A stretch of DNA of 64,000 bases from NCBI RefSeq assembly GCF_009797025.1, contig NZ_CP047027.1, positions 868,001 to 932,000 of the forward strand. Direction: 5' to 3'. A program made the position numbers and the translations under genes. This DNA is from Cellulophaga sp. L1A9. Its GTDB lineage: Bacteria > Bacteroidota > Bacteroidia > Flavobacteriales > Flavobacteriaceae. Below, piece after piece: positions 1 to 9,807 of this stretch. The stretch's first letter is position 1. Every line of letters begins with the position of its first letter. The notes under the pieces were generated by a model. It was not told the DNA's origin and ran no database searches. It worked only from the letters and a program-made list of their open reading frames with translations.

Positions 1-486
1 ACTCTTAGACAACTCCTATTAGGCGTTTTAATCATCCCGTCTTTAGGAACATTTTTCTGGTTCTCTGTATTCGGAACTTCTGCTTACCAGCTCGTAGAAG
101 CTTGGGGAAGTTATAACAATGAATTCGGAAATGTATTTTCTTCCATTTTCGTGTTCTTTGAGCACTATCCTTTGTCTTTTGTTTTAAACATAATAACACT
201 CTTTTTATTGGCTAGCTTTTTAGTTACCTCTGTAGATTCTGCGGTTTTTGTATTGAGCATGTTTACAGACAGTGGCAAAAAGAACCCGAGTAAAAAACAC
301 AGAATGTTATGGTCTGTAATTATTCTGATTGCCACTATTGCTTTATTAGTTTTAGGCGATGTAAAGCCTGAAATAGATGTGCTTACTGCTGTTCAGAAAC
401 TATTAATAATAACCTCCTTACCGTTTGCTTTTTTTAGCATATTTATGGCATGGGTGTTTTTAAAAGATGTCTTGAAAAAAAAGTAG
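1..486 (+). CDS. BCCT-family transporter, C-terminal part (partial at window edge)
   Basis: The frame is open from base 1 to a stop at 484-486, so this is the last ~161 residues of a longer membrane protein. It reads as the C-terminal transmembrane block of a betaine/carnitine/choline transporter: a hydrophobic helix beginning LGVLIIPSLGTFFWFSVFG, an amphipathic stretch, a helix containing LASFLVTSVDSAVFVLSMF, a Lys/Asn-rich loop and two more helices before a short basic tail. The 'TSVDSAVFVLSM' segment is typical of BCCT carriers, which import osmoprotectant quaternary amines by ion coupling. The N-terminal part with the substrate-binding Trp residues lies outside the window, so the substrate cannot be inferred. 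It converges on ctlX with only 3 bases between the stops. Confidence 0.78.
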   Translation, partial: TLRQLLLGVLIIPSLGTFFWFSVFGTSAYQLVEAWGSYNNEFGNVFSSIFVFFEHYPLSFVLNIITLFLLASFLVTSVDSAVFVLSMFTDSGKKNPSKKHRMLWSVIILIATIALLVLGDVKPEIDVLTAVQKLLIITSLPFAFFSIFMAWVFLKDVLKKK

Positions 487-489
487 CAT

Positions 490-1419
490 TTACTTCTTAG
501 GCAAAAATACTTCTGCCATCATACAACGTGCACTACCACCCCCACAAGTTTCAATAGTATTTAATGAACTATGAATGATTTCAGAATGCGCAGTAATGGC
601 TTTTAGTTGTTCTGGTGTTAAACTAGTATAAGCAGCAGAACTCATCACTAAATAACGCTTGTCGTCTGCTCCTAATACTTGAAGCATATTCCCTGCAAAT
701 TGATGCATTTGCTGTTCCGTAATTCTAATAATTTCTTTACCGTCATTATGTAAATGGTCTAGAACATTTTTGCGCTCTTTTTTATCATCAATAGTATCTG
801 CACAAATGATAGCAAATGTTTCTGCTACTGCCATCATTACATTGGTATGGTAAATTGGCATACGTTTCCCGTCTACAGATTGATTGGCTGTAAAAATCAC
901 TGGAAAATAATCAAAGTCCTCACAGAATTCTATAAACAACTCTTCATCTGCTCTGCCGGACAATGCACAATAGGCTCTTTTATTCGCTCTGTCCAAGGAA
1001 ATACTACCGGTTCCTTCTAGAAAAAAATCATCTTCTTCTGCGGAAGTATAATCAACAACATCAGTTATAGTAAAACCTTCTTCCTCTAAAATATCTAAGA
1101 TATCCTCACGCCGTTCATTTCTTCTATTTTCGGCAAACATTGGATACAAACCAACAATACCTTCTTTATGAAAAGAAACCCAATTGTTTGGAAAAATAGA
1201 ATCTGGAGTGTCAGGATTCACCGTATCATCCACCACTATTATATGTACTCCTTTTTCCCTTAACACTGCAACAAAAGCATCAAATTCTACCTGTGCTTTT
1301 TTATTTATTTCTATGTTTTTAAGATCAAGATCTTCTTGAAAAAAATTATTTACAGCCGTCTGCTCATTCATGCGAAAAGCAACTGGTCTTATCATTAAAA
1401 TAGTATTGGTAACTTGCAT
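490..1419 (-). CDS. ctlX: Citrulline utilization hydrolase CtlX-type protein
   Basis: A 309-residue soluble protein of the amidinotransferase/arginine deiminase superfamily, matching the family annotated as CtlX. Visible catalytic features: FPNNW at 77-81, the LEGTGS acidic motif at 134-139, His191 in HTNVMM, and the nucleophile Cys299 in GSARCM close to the C-terminus. These enzymes hydrolyse guanidino or ureido groups through a Cys-His-acid triad; the substrate here is inferred to be citrulline or arginine-like from family naming only. It lies 68 bases downstream of a second superfamily member on the same strand, so the two probably form an operon. The length is normal and no defect is seen. 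Confidence 0.82.
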   Translation of the reverse strand: MQVTNTILMIRPVAFRMNEQTAVNNFFQEDLDLKNIEINKKAQVEFDAFVAVLREKGVHIIVVDDTVNPDTPDSIFPNNWVSFHKEGIVGLYPMFAENRRNERREDILDILEEEGFTITDVVDYTSAEEDDFFLEGTGSISLDRANKRAYCALSGRADEELFIEFCEDFDYFPVIFTANQSVDGKRMPIYHTNVMMAVAETFAIICADTIDDKKERKNVLDHLHNDGKEIIRITEQQMHQFAGNMLQVLGADDKRYLVMSSAAYTSLTPEQLKAITAHSEIIHSSLNTIETCGGGSARCMMAEVFLPKK

Positions 1420-1487
1420 AAAACTGCTTTATTTTTTTTTATAAAATTATACTTTTGAGCCTATTAACTATAAATCTATAATGAAAT

Positions 1488-2399
1488 TTATGCTCTAATT
1501 AATGGCATTGTACTACAACGCAACAGGCCTTCTTGTTTAGAAATTTCAGCATACGCTATTTCTTCTACCGTGAAGCCTTTTTCTCTTAACCATGTATTTA
1601 ATCTAGTAAAGTTCTTTTCTGAAACAATAACCTCTTGAGAAATTGAAAATACATTACTAAACATCGTATACATTTCATCACTAGTAATTTCAAAAACGTT
1701 TTCTTTTCCAAAATAATCTACCAACCACTGGTACTCTTCTTCAATCAGAAAACCATTTTTATGTAAGATGGCCTTATCTTTTCCTATAGGTTGAAAACAA
1801 CAGTCTAAGTGCAATGCATTTTCACGTGCATTAGTTGATTTTCTAAGCTCAAATGATTTGACCTTTTTATTTGGAAAAAAATCTTTAATATATTCCACCG
1901 CAATTTTATTTGTTCTGGCAGTAATGTGATGTGAATAATTTTCAGCAGTATACGTACCTATAAATATATAATCATTCCAAGGCATAACATCGCCACCCTC
2001 AATATGCGCCTCTTCAGGAAGAATAATTACCTTATCTGGAGCTATTTGCGAAATAACATCCCCAATAGCCAAATACTCTTCTTCTCTATCCGGAAGGATA
2101 TTAGCTTTAAAAAAGAAATCATCAATAACAAAAGCAATATCTCTTGAAAATATTTGATTGCAATCTTTCAGAATTTTAGGCCTATATATCTTTACATCAT
2201 ACTTCTTTAATACTTTTTCAAAAGCATCCATTTCTACTATCATATCTGCTTCAACAGGATAGGTTCCTGCTATAATATGCTCTAAGGATTTTGGATCGTA
2301 AGCTTCTTCTGGTTTTGGAGTCGGTCCACAACTTTCAGCGGTTCCTAAAATAACTGCTTTAAGTTTTGACGTTTCATCCTGAATGTTCAAATCAAGCAT
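1488..2399 (-). CDS. Arginine deiminase / dimethylarginine dimethylaminohydrolase-like amidinotransferase
   Basis: A 303-residue protein of the amidinotransferase fold. It carries SRDIAF at 85-90, the EGGDV acidic motif at 134-138, His197 in the HLDC context and Cys295 in LLRCSTMPL, which is the expected triad order for guanidine-modifying enzymes. Members act on arginine, methylated arginines or related guanidino compounds, either as hydrolases or as amidino transferases; sequence reading alone does not separate these. It is the first gene of a two-gene unit with ctlX. A -7 promoter match lies about 40 bases upstream (2441-2448), just beyond the gltA terminator, so the pair is probably transcribed independently of gltA. 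Confidence 0.8.
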   Translation of the reverse strand: MLDLNIQDETSKLKAVILGTAESCGPTPKPEEAYDPKSLEHIIAGTYPVEADMIVEMDAFEKVLKKYDVKIYRPKILKDCNQIFSRDIAFVIDDFFFKANILPDREEEYLAIGDVISQIAPDKVIILPEEAHIEGGDVMPWNDYIFIGTYTAENYSHHITARTNKIAVEYIKDFFPNKKVKSFELRKSTNARENALHLDCCFQPIGKDKAILHKNGFLIEEEYQWLVDYFGKENVFEITSDEMYTMFSNVFSISQEVIVSEKNFTRLNTWLREKGFTVEEIAYAEISKQEGLLRCSTMPLIRA

Positions 2400-2440
2400 A
2401 AAAAAATGTATAAAAATGAATAATTATTAAATATTGAGCG

Positions 2441-2448
2441 CAAAAATA
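2441..2448 (-). promoter_or_regulatory. -7 promoter element (TATTTTTG) for the guanidine-enzyme operon
   Basis: The minus strand reads TATTTTTG, a full match to the Bacteroidota -7 consensus TAnnTTTG. It lies 41 bases upstream of the start at 2399, between that start and the gltA terminator. No TTG is visible at the expected -33 spacing, so this is a half-supported promoter. Confidence 0.45.
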
Positions 2449-2461
2449 GGAATCTATTAAT

Positions 2462-2498
2462 AAAAAAACTGCCTTTTTGTAAAAAACAAAAAGGCAGT
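2462..2498 (-). terminator. Rho-independent terminator of gltA
   Basis: A 12-bp perfect inverted repeat (2468-2479 with 2487-2498, arm ACTGCCTTTTTG) with a 7-nt A/T loop. Read on the minus strand it is followed by a T tract (2462-2467). It lies 25 bases past the citrate synthase stop codon. Confidence 0.85.
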
Positions 2499-2523
2499 AT
2501 GAAAATATAATTTATTAGAACGT

Positions 2524-3807
2524 TTATCTTTTCTCTACAGGAATAAAAGACCTTAGATTTTCTCCAACATAAACTTGTCTTGGACGACCAATTGGCTCAC
2601 CATTTAATCTCATTTCTCTCCATTGAGCGATCCAACCAGGAAGTCTACCTAATGCAAACATTACTGTAAACATTTCAGTTGGGATACCCAGCGCTCTGTA
2701 GATAATTCCTGAATAAAAATCTACGTTAGGATAGAGTTTTCTATCCACAAAATATTGATCTTCTAATGCTTCTTTTTCTAATCCTTGCGCAATAGATAAA
2801 ATTGGATCTTCAATACCTAAATCACCTAAAACTTCATCAGCAGATTTCTTAATGATTTTAGCGCGTGGATCAAAGTTTTTATATACTCTATGTCCAAAGC
2901 CCATTAATCTAAATGCATCTTCTTTATCTTTAGCTTTAGCCATGTACTTTTTAGTATCACCGCCATCAGCCTCAATCGCTTCTAACATTTCTAAAACTGC
3001 TTGATTAGCACCACCATGAAGTGGACCCCATAATGCAGAGATACCAGCAGATAAAGAAGCGAATAATCCCGCATGAGAAGAACCTACTATACGCACTGTA
3101 GATGTTGAACAATTTTGCTCGTGATCTGCATGTAATATTAGAAGTTTATCTAATGCATCAATTATTGTTTTGTCTTTTTTATATTCTTGATTTGGTTTCT
3201 TGAACATCATTTTATGAATATTCTCAACATATCCTAAAGAATCATCACCGTAATCTAATGGCAATCCTTTTTTCTTACGTAAAGTCCATGCCACTAGCAC
3301 TGGAAACTTAGCCATGATACGAACAATTGCCCAATACATTTCTTTCTCTGAACTTACGTTCACAGAAGTTGGATTAAAGGCAATCAATGCACTCGTTAAA
3401 GAAGACAATACACCCATTGGATGTGCCGACTTAGGAAAACCATCTAAGATCTTTTTCATTTCCTCATCTACATGAGATTCAGATTTTATATCTGAATGAA
3501 ATTTCTCTAACTGTTCGTTATTTGGAAGTTCCCCGAATATTAATAAATAAGCAACTTCTAAAAAGTCTGCTTTTTCAGCTAATTCTTCAATTGAATATCC
3601 TCGGTAACGCAATATTCCTTTCTCACCATCTAAGAATGTTATAGCACTTTCACAAGAGCCAGTATTTTTATACCCTGGATCAATCGTAATCATTCCAGTT
3701 GATGCTCTTAAACTTTTAATATCTATTGCTAATTCATTCTCTGTACCTTTAATTACGGGGAATTCAAATTTTTTCCCTTGGTATTCTAATATAGCTTTGT
3801 CTGACAT
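2524..3807 (-). CDS. gltA: Citrate synthase
   Basis: A 427-residue enzyme condensing oxaloacetate and acetyl-CoA to citrate, the entry step of the TCA cycle. The length and the ~50-residue N-terminal extension before the catalytic core are typical of the bacterial type II (hexameric) class. Motifs seen: the first active-site histidine in WGPLHGGANQ, the second in GFGHRVYKN, and the catalytic aspartate in PNVDFYSG. It is a single-gene unit: a strong terminator follows it and a 137-base gap separates it from the glycogen synthase gene upstream. A possible promoter is TAAATTTA at 3834-3841 with a TTG 20 bases further upstream. Confidence 0.97.
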   Translation of the reverse strand: MSDKAILEYQGKKFEFPVIKGTENELAIDIKSLRASTGMITIDPGYKNTGSCESAITFLDGEKGILRYRGYSIEELAEKADFLEVAYLLIFGELPNNEQLEKFHSDIKSESHVDEEMKKILDGFPKSAHPMGVLSSLTSALIAFNPTSVNVSSEKEMYWAIVRIMAKFPVLVAWTLRKKKGLPLDYGDDSLGYVENIHKMMFKKPNQEYKKDKTIIDALDKLLILHADHEQNCSTSTVRIVGSSHAGLFASLSAGISALWGPLHGGANQAVLEMLEAIEADGGDTKKYMAKAKDKEDAFRLMGFGHRVYKNFDPRAKIIKKSADEVLGDLGIEDPILSIAQGLEKEALEDQYFVDRKLYPNVDFYSGIIYRALGIPTEMFTVMFALGRLPGWIAQWREMRLNGEPIGRPRQVYVGENLRSFIPVEKR

Positions 3808-3833
3808 GTGTTTTTTTAACTTTTAGTACTCCG

Positions 3834-3864
3834 TAAATTTAAGAAAAAGGTGTGCCATTAACAA
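3834..3864 (-). promoter_or_regulatory. Candidate gltA promoter
   Basis: The minus strand reads TAAATTTA at 3841-3834, one mismatch (final A) from TAnnTTTG, with TTG at 3864-3862 spaced by 20 bases. The spacing fits the flavobacterial -33/-7 arrangement and the site is about 26 bases upstream of the gltA start. The inexact -7 keeps confidence low. Confidence 0.3.
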
Positions 3865-3944
3865 TTCAAAAAAAATCATTTATTGTATTATTAACAAATA
3901 AAGAATTCTTTTGATTATTTTCAACAAATAGCGACAAAAGTCTA

Positions 3945-5486
3945 CTATATCGTTATAGCATACAGGAATTTATAATACTCATCCACGCTTTTTTCCCAAG
4001 TAAAGCGTTCTTTTTTTGCATTTAATTTAATTTTATTCCATTGTGGTTTGTCATTCAGAAAAATATCTAAAACCAAATCAAAAGAATCTACCATGTTTTT
4101 TATTTTATCATCAGTGGTTTCCCCATCAAAAGTGAAGCCAGTTTGTAGGTGTTTAACTGTATCTTTTAAACCTCCTGTATGATGAACCAAACAAGGATGT
4201 CCGTTTCTCATAGCCAACATTTGACTTATCCCACAGGGTTCAAAAAGGCTAGGCATAAAATATAAATCCGACTCCAAATAAATACTATCTATTAAATCTT
4301 CTGACTGGCCATTCGTAAAAATAAAATTTTTATGTTTATAACTTATCTCCCTAAACATTTCCTCGTATTCTGGCGCTCCAGTACCTAATAACATAAAGAC
4401 ACCATCAACTTTTTCTAGTTTTTCTAATATCGCTATAAAAGCTTCAGGAGAATGTTTGATGTAATAAAACTTCTGTTCTGTTAACCTTGCGACACTTGAA
4501 ACAATAAACGCTGGCTTTTTCTCTACATAATCCATTATCTTTTCGCCTGTATGCGCAAGAAAATCATATTTGTATTGTTTTGATTCCTCTTGCAACCATC
4601 CAAATAAGGCTCTAATTATATTGCGATACAACTTGCCTTTTTCTGCAGAACGAATGTTATTATAGTTAGAACCATTTAGTATACCAAACAACCTTCCTTC
4701 CCTATCTGCATTTTGCAAGTCTATTTCTAAGCTTTCTCCTCCGATAAAATCTGGCGGGTTACTAGGCAACAAAATATCTTCCTTATACGATGGAGAAACG
4801 GTGTGAACGGCATCTGCAAGGCGAACGCCTACAGCCATTAAATTAATACAGTCATGATACCGGTAATCTCTTAAGTTATCATAATCAATAGAAACCTCTG
4901 GAAAGAAATTATGAATCGATGAGTAGTTACCTCCAAAAGGGCGAATACCTTGAATAGCCAAATTATGAATGGTATATACAAAACGTAATTGCTTTAATTT
5001 TTCGTAAGCAGGATGGTACTTTCTTAGAAACAAGAGTAAACTTGAATGCCAATCGTGTAAATGAACAATATCTAAATGACCAAATGCATTCTGATTTACG
5101 GCTTCTGCCACAGCGGTACAAAAAATAAAATATTTTACCGCATCGTTATAAAAAGGTTCCGTTGGATCATTATGATAAATGTGGGCAATATCACCAGGTT
5201 GTATTTCCGGATGATGAATAACATAATGAGACAGATTCTCAAATTCCTTTTTTGGCTGCACTTTATAAAGTTCTGCCGTATAGTCTTGGCCTCTTAATTG
5301 AAAATGTAGGTTCATAAGAAATTCTCCATTCTTATGGAGCCTAGAATACGCAGGAACTATAACATGCGCAGCATCACCTCTCTGTGAAATTTGGCGCGGG
5401 ACATCTCTGACGACATCACCCATTCCCCCTGCTTTGCATTTAGGTATAGCATCATTTTCTGCGGCAACAAAAAGAAAGTTATTCAT
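3945..5486 (-). CDS. glgA: Glycogen/starch synthase (GT5 family)
   Basis: A 513-residue GT-B glycosyltransferase that extends alpha-1,4-glucan from ADP- or UDP-glucose. The N-terminal GT5 domain begins with KAGGMGDV at about residue 18, equivalent to the sugar-nucleotide binding KxGGL motif with Met for Leu. HLHDWHSSLL and YTIHNLAIQG follow, as expected for GT5. The C-terminal GT1-type domain holds the catalytic-site segment SLFEPCGISQMLAMRNG. It is somewhat longer than the ~480 residues of E. coli GlgA. No branching enzyme, GlgC or phosphorylase gene is adjacent, so the gene stands alone between the terminator of eno and gltA. Whether it makes glycogen or another glucan is not decided by context. 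Confidence 0.85.
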   Translation of the reverse strand: MNNFLFVAAENDAIPKCKAGGMGDVVRDVPRQISQRGDAAHVIVPAYSRLHKNGEFLMNLHFQLRGQDYTAELYKVQPKKEFENLSHYVIHHPEIQPGDIAHIYHNDPTEPFYNDAVKYFIFCTAVAEAVNQNAFGHLDIVHLHDWHSSLLLFLRKYHPAYEKLKQLRFVYTIHNLAIQGIRPFGGNYSSIHNFFPEVSIDYDNLRDYRYHDCINLMAVGVRLADAVHTVSPSYKEDILLPSNPPDFIGGESLEIDLQNADREGRLFGILNGSNYNNIRSAEKGKLYRNIIRALFGWLQEESKQYKYDFLAHTGEKIMDYVEKKPAFIVSSVARLTEQKFYYIKHSPEAFIAILEKLEKVDGVFMLLGTGAPEYEEMFREISYKHKNFIFTNGQSEDLIDSIYLESDLYFMPSLFEPCGISQMLAMRNGHPCLVHHTGGLKDTVKHLQTGFTFDGETTDDKIKNMVDSFDLVLDIFLNDKPQWNKIKLNAKKERFTWEKSVDEYYKFLYAITI

Positions 5487-5565
5487 TTAGGAGGATATTG
5501 CATTTTAATCTATGTTCAAGATAATTATTTAATTCCTAAAATAATTGATAGAATAAATTTTTCTC

Positions 5566-5599
5566 AAAAAAAAAGCCTTTCTAAATTAGAAAGGCTTTT
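5566..5599 (-). terminator. Rho-independent terminator of eno
   Basis: A 12-bp perfect inverted repeat (5571-5582 with 5588-5599, arm AAAAGCCTTTCT) with a 5-nt loop. On the minus strand it is followed by a run of nine T (5574-5566). It begins 15 bases past the enolase stop. Confidence 0.88.
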
Positions 5600-5613
5600 A
5601 ATTAACAGTAAAA

Positions 5614-6915
<1,302 letters not shown>

Positions 6916-6940
6916 TTATTTATTTATGTTGAAAACACAG

Positions 6941-6978
6941 CAAAGATACAAAAGTAAGGTGTTAGAAAACCCTCTCAA
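6941..6978 (-). promoter_or_regulatory. eno promoter (TTG-N19-TACTTTTG, plus adjacent TATCTTTG)
   Basis: The minus strand has TTG at 6978-6976, a 19-base spacer, and TACTTTTG at 6956-6949, an exact fit to the flavobacterial -33/-7 pattern. A second exact TAnnTTTG match, TATCTTTG, abuts it at 6948-6941. Either would start transcription about 25-40 bases before the eno start codon. Confidence 0.6.
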
Positions 6979-7024
6979 TGCCCTAAAAACTGTGACAAAT
7001 AACCTTTATTTAAACTATAACGTT

Positions 7025-8137
7025 TTAGTTAACCTTAACTTTAATCATCTCAAAAAATTGATCAAATAAATATTCAGCATCATGTGGCCCCGGACTTGCT
7101 TCTGGGTGGTATTGTACAGAAAAAACGTTCTTATTCTTCATTTTAATACCTGCTACCGTTTTATCATTAAGATGTACATGAGTAATCTCAATCTCTTTAT
7201 TGGCCTCTGTCTCTTCTCTATTAATTGCAAACCCATGATTTTGCGAAGTAATTTCTCCTTTTCCAGTGACCAAGTTCATCACAGGATGATTAATACCCCG
7301 ATGACCATTGTGCATTTTATAAGTTGATATATCATTTGCTAAGGCTATAACCTGATGCCCTAAGCAGATACCGAATAAAGTTTCGTCACTTGCAATAATA
7401 TCCTTTGCGGTTTTTATAGCGTCTAATAATGGTTCAGGATCACCTGGTCCATTAGAAATAAAATAACCATCTGGATTAAATGCTCGCATTTCTTCAAAAG
7501 AAGTGTTATACGGGAACACCTTAATATATGCTCCTCTTTTTGATAAATTTCTAAGTATATTTTTTTTAATACCAATATCTAAAGCCGATATTTTAACGGA
7601 GGCATTTTCGTCTCCGTAATAATACGCCTCTTTCGTAGATACTTTAGAAGCCAACTCTAAACCATCCATACTCGGGATGTTTTTTAATTGTTCTTTAAGG
7701 CCTTGAATATTATCAACATCGGTAGATATCACAGCATTCATTGCCCCATTGTCACGTATATAGCTCACTAGAGCACGCGTATCCACATCTGAGATCGCGA
7801 ACAATTTATTTTTATTTAAAAAATCTTCTAAACTCTGATCTGCGATAGCTCTAGAAAAAGTGTACGAAAAATTTTTGCAAATTAAACCTGATATTTTAAC
7901 CGAATCTGATTCTACTTCTTCAGAATTAGTTCCGTAATTACCAATGTGAGCATTAGTAGTTACCATTAATTGACCAAAATATGATGGATCGGTAAAGATT
8001 TCTTGATAACCTGTCATTCCAGTGTTAAAACACACTTCTCCGAAGGCTGTTCCATCTTTATCACCTACTGCTTTACCATAAAAAATAGTTCCATCAGCCA
8101 ATAAAATAAGAGCTTTTTTTCTAGTTTGATACTTCAT
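7025..8137 (-). CDS. carA: Carbamoyl-phosphate synthase small subunit
   Basis: A 370-residue glutaminase subunit that feeds ammonia to CarB for carbamoyl phosphate, used in pyrimidine and arginine synthesis. The N-terminal CPSase small-chain domain includes FGEVCFNTGMTGYQEI. The C-terminal class I amidotransferase domain has the nucleophile in FGICLGHQ and the His-Glu pair in QYHPEASPGP. carB is not in the window. The gene lies downstream of the rplQ terminator, so it needs either readthrough or its own start; the only -7-like site in the short gap (minus strand TTATTTTG at 8172-8165) has one mismatch to consensus. Confidence 0.96.
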   Translation of the reverse strand: MKYQTRKKALILLADGTIFYGKAVGDKDGTAFGEVCFNTGMTGYQEIFTDPSYFGQLMVTTNAHIGNYGTNSEEVESDSVKISGLICKNFSYTFSRAIADQSLEDFLNKNKLFAISDVDTRALVSYIRDNGAMNAVISTDVDNIQGLKEQLKNIPSMDGLELASKVSTKEAYYYGDENASVKISALDIGIKKNILRNLSKRGAYIKVFPYNTSFEEMRAFNPDGYFISNGPGDPEPLLDAIKTAKDIIASDETLFGICLGHQVIALANDISTYKMHNGHRGINHPVMNLVTGKGEITSQNHGFAINREETEANKEIEITHVHLNDKTVAGIKMKNKNVFSVQYHPEASPGPHDAEYLFDQFFEMIKVKVN

Positions 8138-8175
8138 TTTTAGGAATTATATTAAATATTTTTACAAAATAACAC

Positions 8176-8209
8176 AAAAAAAAGGATAAGCTTTTCAACT
8201 TATCCTTTT
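8176..8209 (-). terminator. Rho-independent terminator at the end of the ribosomal protein operon
   Basis: An 11-bp perfect inverted repeat (8180-8190 with 8199-8209, arm AAAAGGATAAG), loop CTTTTCAA, followed on the minus strand by eight T. It lies 29 bases past the rplQ stop and closes the long str-S10-spc-alpha transcription unit before carA. Confidence 0.87.
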
Positions 8210-8238
8210 CTAATATTAAAACTTATAAACCAACCATT

Positions 8239-8742
8239 TTATTCTTCTGAACTTTCTGGTTGCGTTGATTCTTGTGAAGCATCTGCAGCCGGAGCTTCAG
8301 ATTTCTTTGCTCTACCTCTTCTAGTTGTTTTCTTAGCTGGAGTTTTAGAAGCATTGTATAGCTCATTAAAATCTACCAACTCGATCATCGCCATATCAGC
8401 GTTATCTCCTAAACGAGTACCTAGTTTTATAATTCTAGTATAACCTCCTGGACGGTCAGCTATCTTTTCCGCTACGTTACTGAATAATTCAGTAACCGCA
8501 TATTTATCTCTAAGGTTTTTAAAAACAACACGTCTATTATGTGTTCCTTTTTCTGTCGTCTGATTATTTTCAGCCTTTGCCTTAGTGATTAATGGCTCAA
8601 CAAACTGCTTTAAAGCTTTAGCCTTAGCAACAGTTGTATTTATTCTTTTATGTTCAATAAGAGAACAAGCCATATTTGCAAGCATCGCAACTCTATGAGC
8701 TTTTTTCCTACCTAAGTGGTTAACTTTTTTACCGTGTCTCAT
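8239..8742 (-). CDS. rplQ: 50S ribosomal protein L17
   Basis: A 167-residue large-subunit protein that binds 23S rRNA near the exit tunnel. The N-terminal ~115 residues are the conserved L17 domain, starting [17 protein letters not shown]. The remaining ~40 residues form a low-complexity tail rich in Ala, Lys, Ser and Glu that the 127-residue E. coli protein lacks; such tails are common in Bacteroidota. It is the last gene of the ribosomal operon, 55 bases after rpoA and followed by a clear terminator. Confidence 0.97.
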   Translation of the reverse strand: MRHGKKVNHLGRKKAHRVAMLANMACSLIEHKRINTTVAKAKALKQFVEPLITKAKAENNQTTEKGTHNRRVVFKNLRDKYAVTELFSNVAEKIADRPGGYTRIIKLGTRLGDNADMAMIELVDFNELYNASKTPAKKTTRRGRAKKSEAPAADASQESTQPESSEE

Positions 8743-8797
8743 TACTTTGTTCTATTTTCTTCCTTATCCGAGATTTTCTCTTCCAACAGAAGTAAAA

Positions 8798-9790
8798 TTA
8801 ATCTTTATCTAATTTATATTTTGACAGATCCATTCCGAAACTTAAACCTTTATTGATTACAAGTTCTTCTAGCTCTGTTAATGACTTCTTACCGAAGTTT
8901 CTAAACTTCATTAAATCATTTTTATTGAAAGAAACTAAATCTCCTAAAGTATCTACTTCGGCAGCTTTCAAACAGTTTAGTGCACGAACAGAAAGATCCA
9001 TGTCTACTAATTTTGTTTTTAATAACTGACGCATGTGTAGGGACTCTTCGTCATACGTTTCAGTTTGTGCTATTTCATCAGCCTCTAAAGTGATACGCTC
9101 ATCAGAGAATAACATAAAGTGATGAATTAAAACCTTAGCGCCTTCTGTTAAAGCATCTTTTGGTGCTATAGAACCATCAGATTCAATTTCGAAAACTAAT
9201 TTCTCGTAATCGGTCTTTTGCTCTACACGAAAGTTTTCAATACTATATTTTACATTCTTAATAGGTGTAAAGATAGAATCAATTGCTATCGTCCCAATTG
9301 GTGCTCCAGACTTTTTATTTTCCTCTGCAGGAACATAACCTCTTCCTTTTTCAATAACTAACTCCATATTGAAGTTAACTTTAGCATCCATATTACAGAT
9401 TACTAAATCAGGATTCAGTACTTGAAAACCAGAAATAAACTTCTGAAAATCTCCCGCAGTAAGTTGGTTTTTACCACTTACTGATACAGAAACAGTTTCA
9501 GAATCTACATCCTCTATTTGTCTTTTAAAACGAACTTGTTTTAGGTTTAAAATAATCTCGGTTACGTCTTCTACGATTCCTGATATAACAGAAAACTCAT
9601 GCTCTACTTTATCTACACGAATAGATGTAATTGCAAAACCTTCTAAAGAAGATAATAAAACTCTTCTTAAAGCATTTCCAACAGTCAATCCATAACCAGG
9701 TTCCAAAGGGCGGAATTCAAACTTCCCTTCGAAATCTGTCGAATCAATCATTATAACTTTATCGGGTTTTTGAAAATTAAATAATGCCAT
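8798..9790 (-). CDS. rpoA: DNA-directed RNA polymerase subunit alpha
   Basis: A 330-residue subunit whose dimer nucleates RNA polymerase assembly. The N-terminal domain (about 1-235) includes [20 protein letters not shown], the dimerisation and beta-contact region. The C-terminal domain (about 250-320) carries the helix-hairpin-helix region with [15 protein letters not shown] and [11 protein letters not shown] that contacts upstream DNA and activators. It sits 17 bases downstream of rpsD and 55 bases before rplQ, the usual alpha-operon order. Confidence 0.98.
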   Translation of the reverse strand: MALFNFQKPDKVIMIDSTDFEGKFEFRPLEPGYGLTVGNALRRVLLSSLEGFAITSIRVDKVEHEFSVISGIVEDVTEIILNLKQVRFKRQIEDVDSETVSVSVSGKNQLTAGDFQKFISGFQVLNPDLVICNMDAKVNFNMELVIEKGRGYVPAEENKKSGAPIGTIAIDSIFTPIKNVKYSIENFRVEQKTDYEKLVFEIESDGSIAPKDALTEGAKVLIHHFMLFSDERITLEADEIAQTETYDEESLHMRQLLKTKLVDMDLSVRALNCLKAAEVDTLGDLVSFNKNDLMKFRNFGKKSLTELEELVINKGLSFGMDLSKYKLDKD

Positions 9791-9807
9791 AATTGGATTA
9801 GTGTTAT

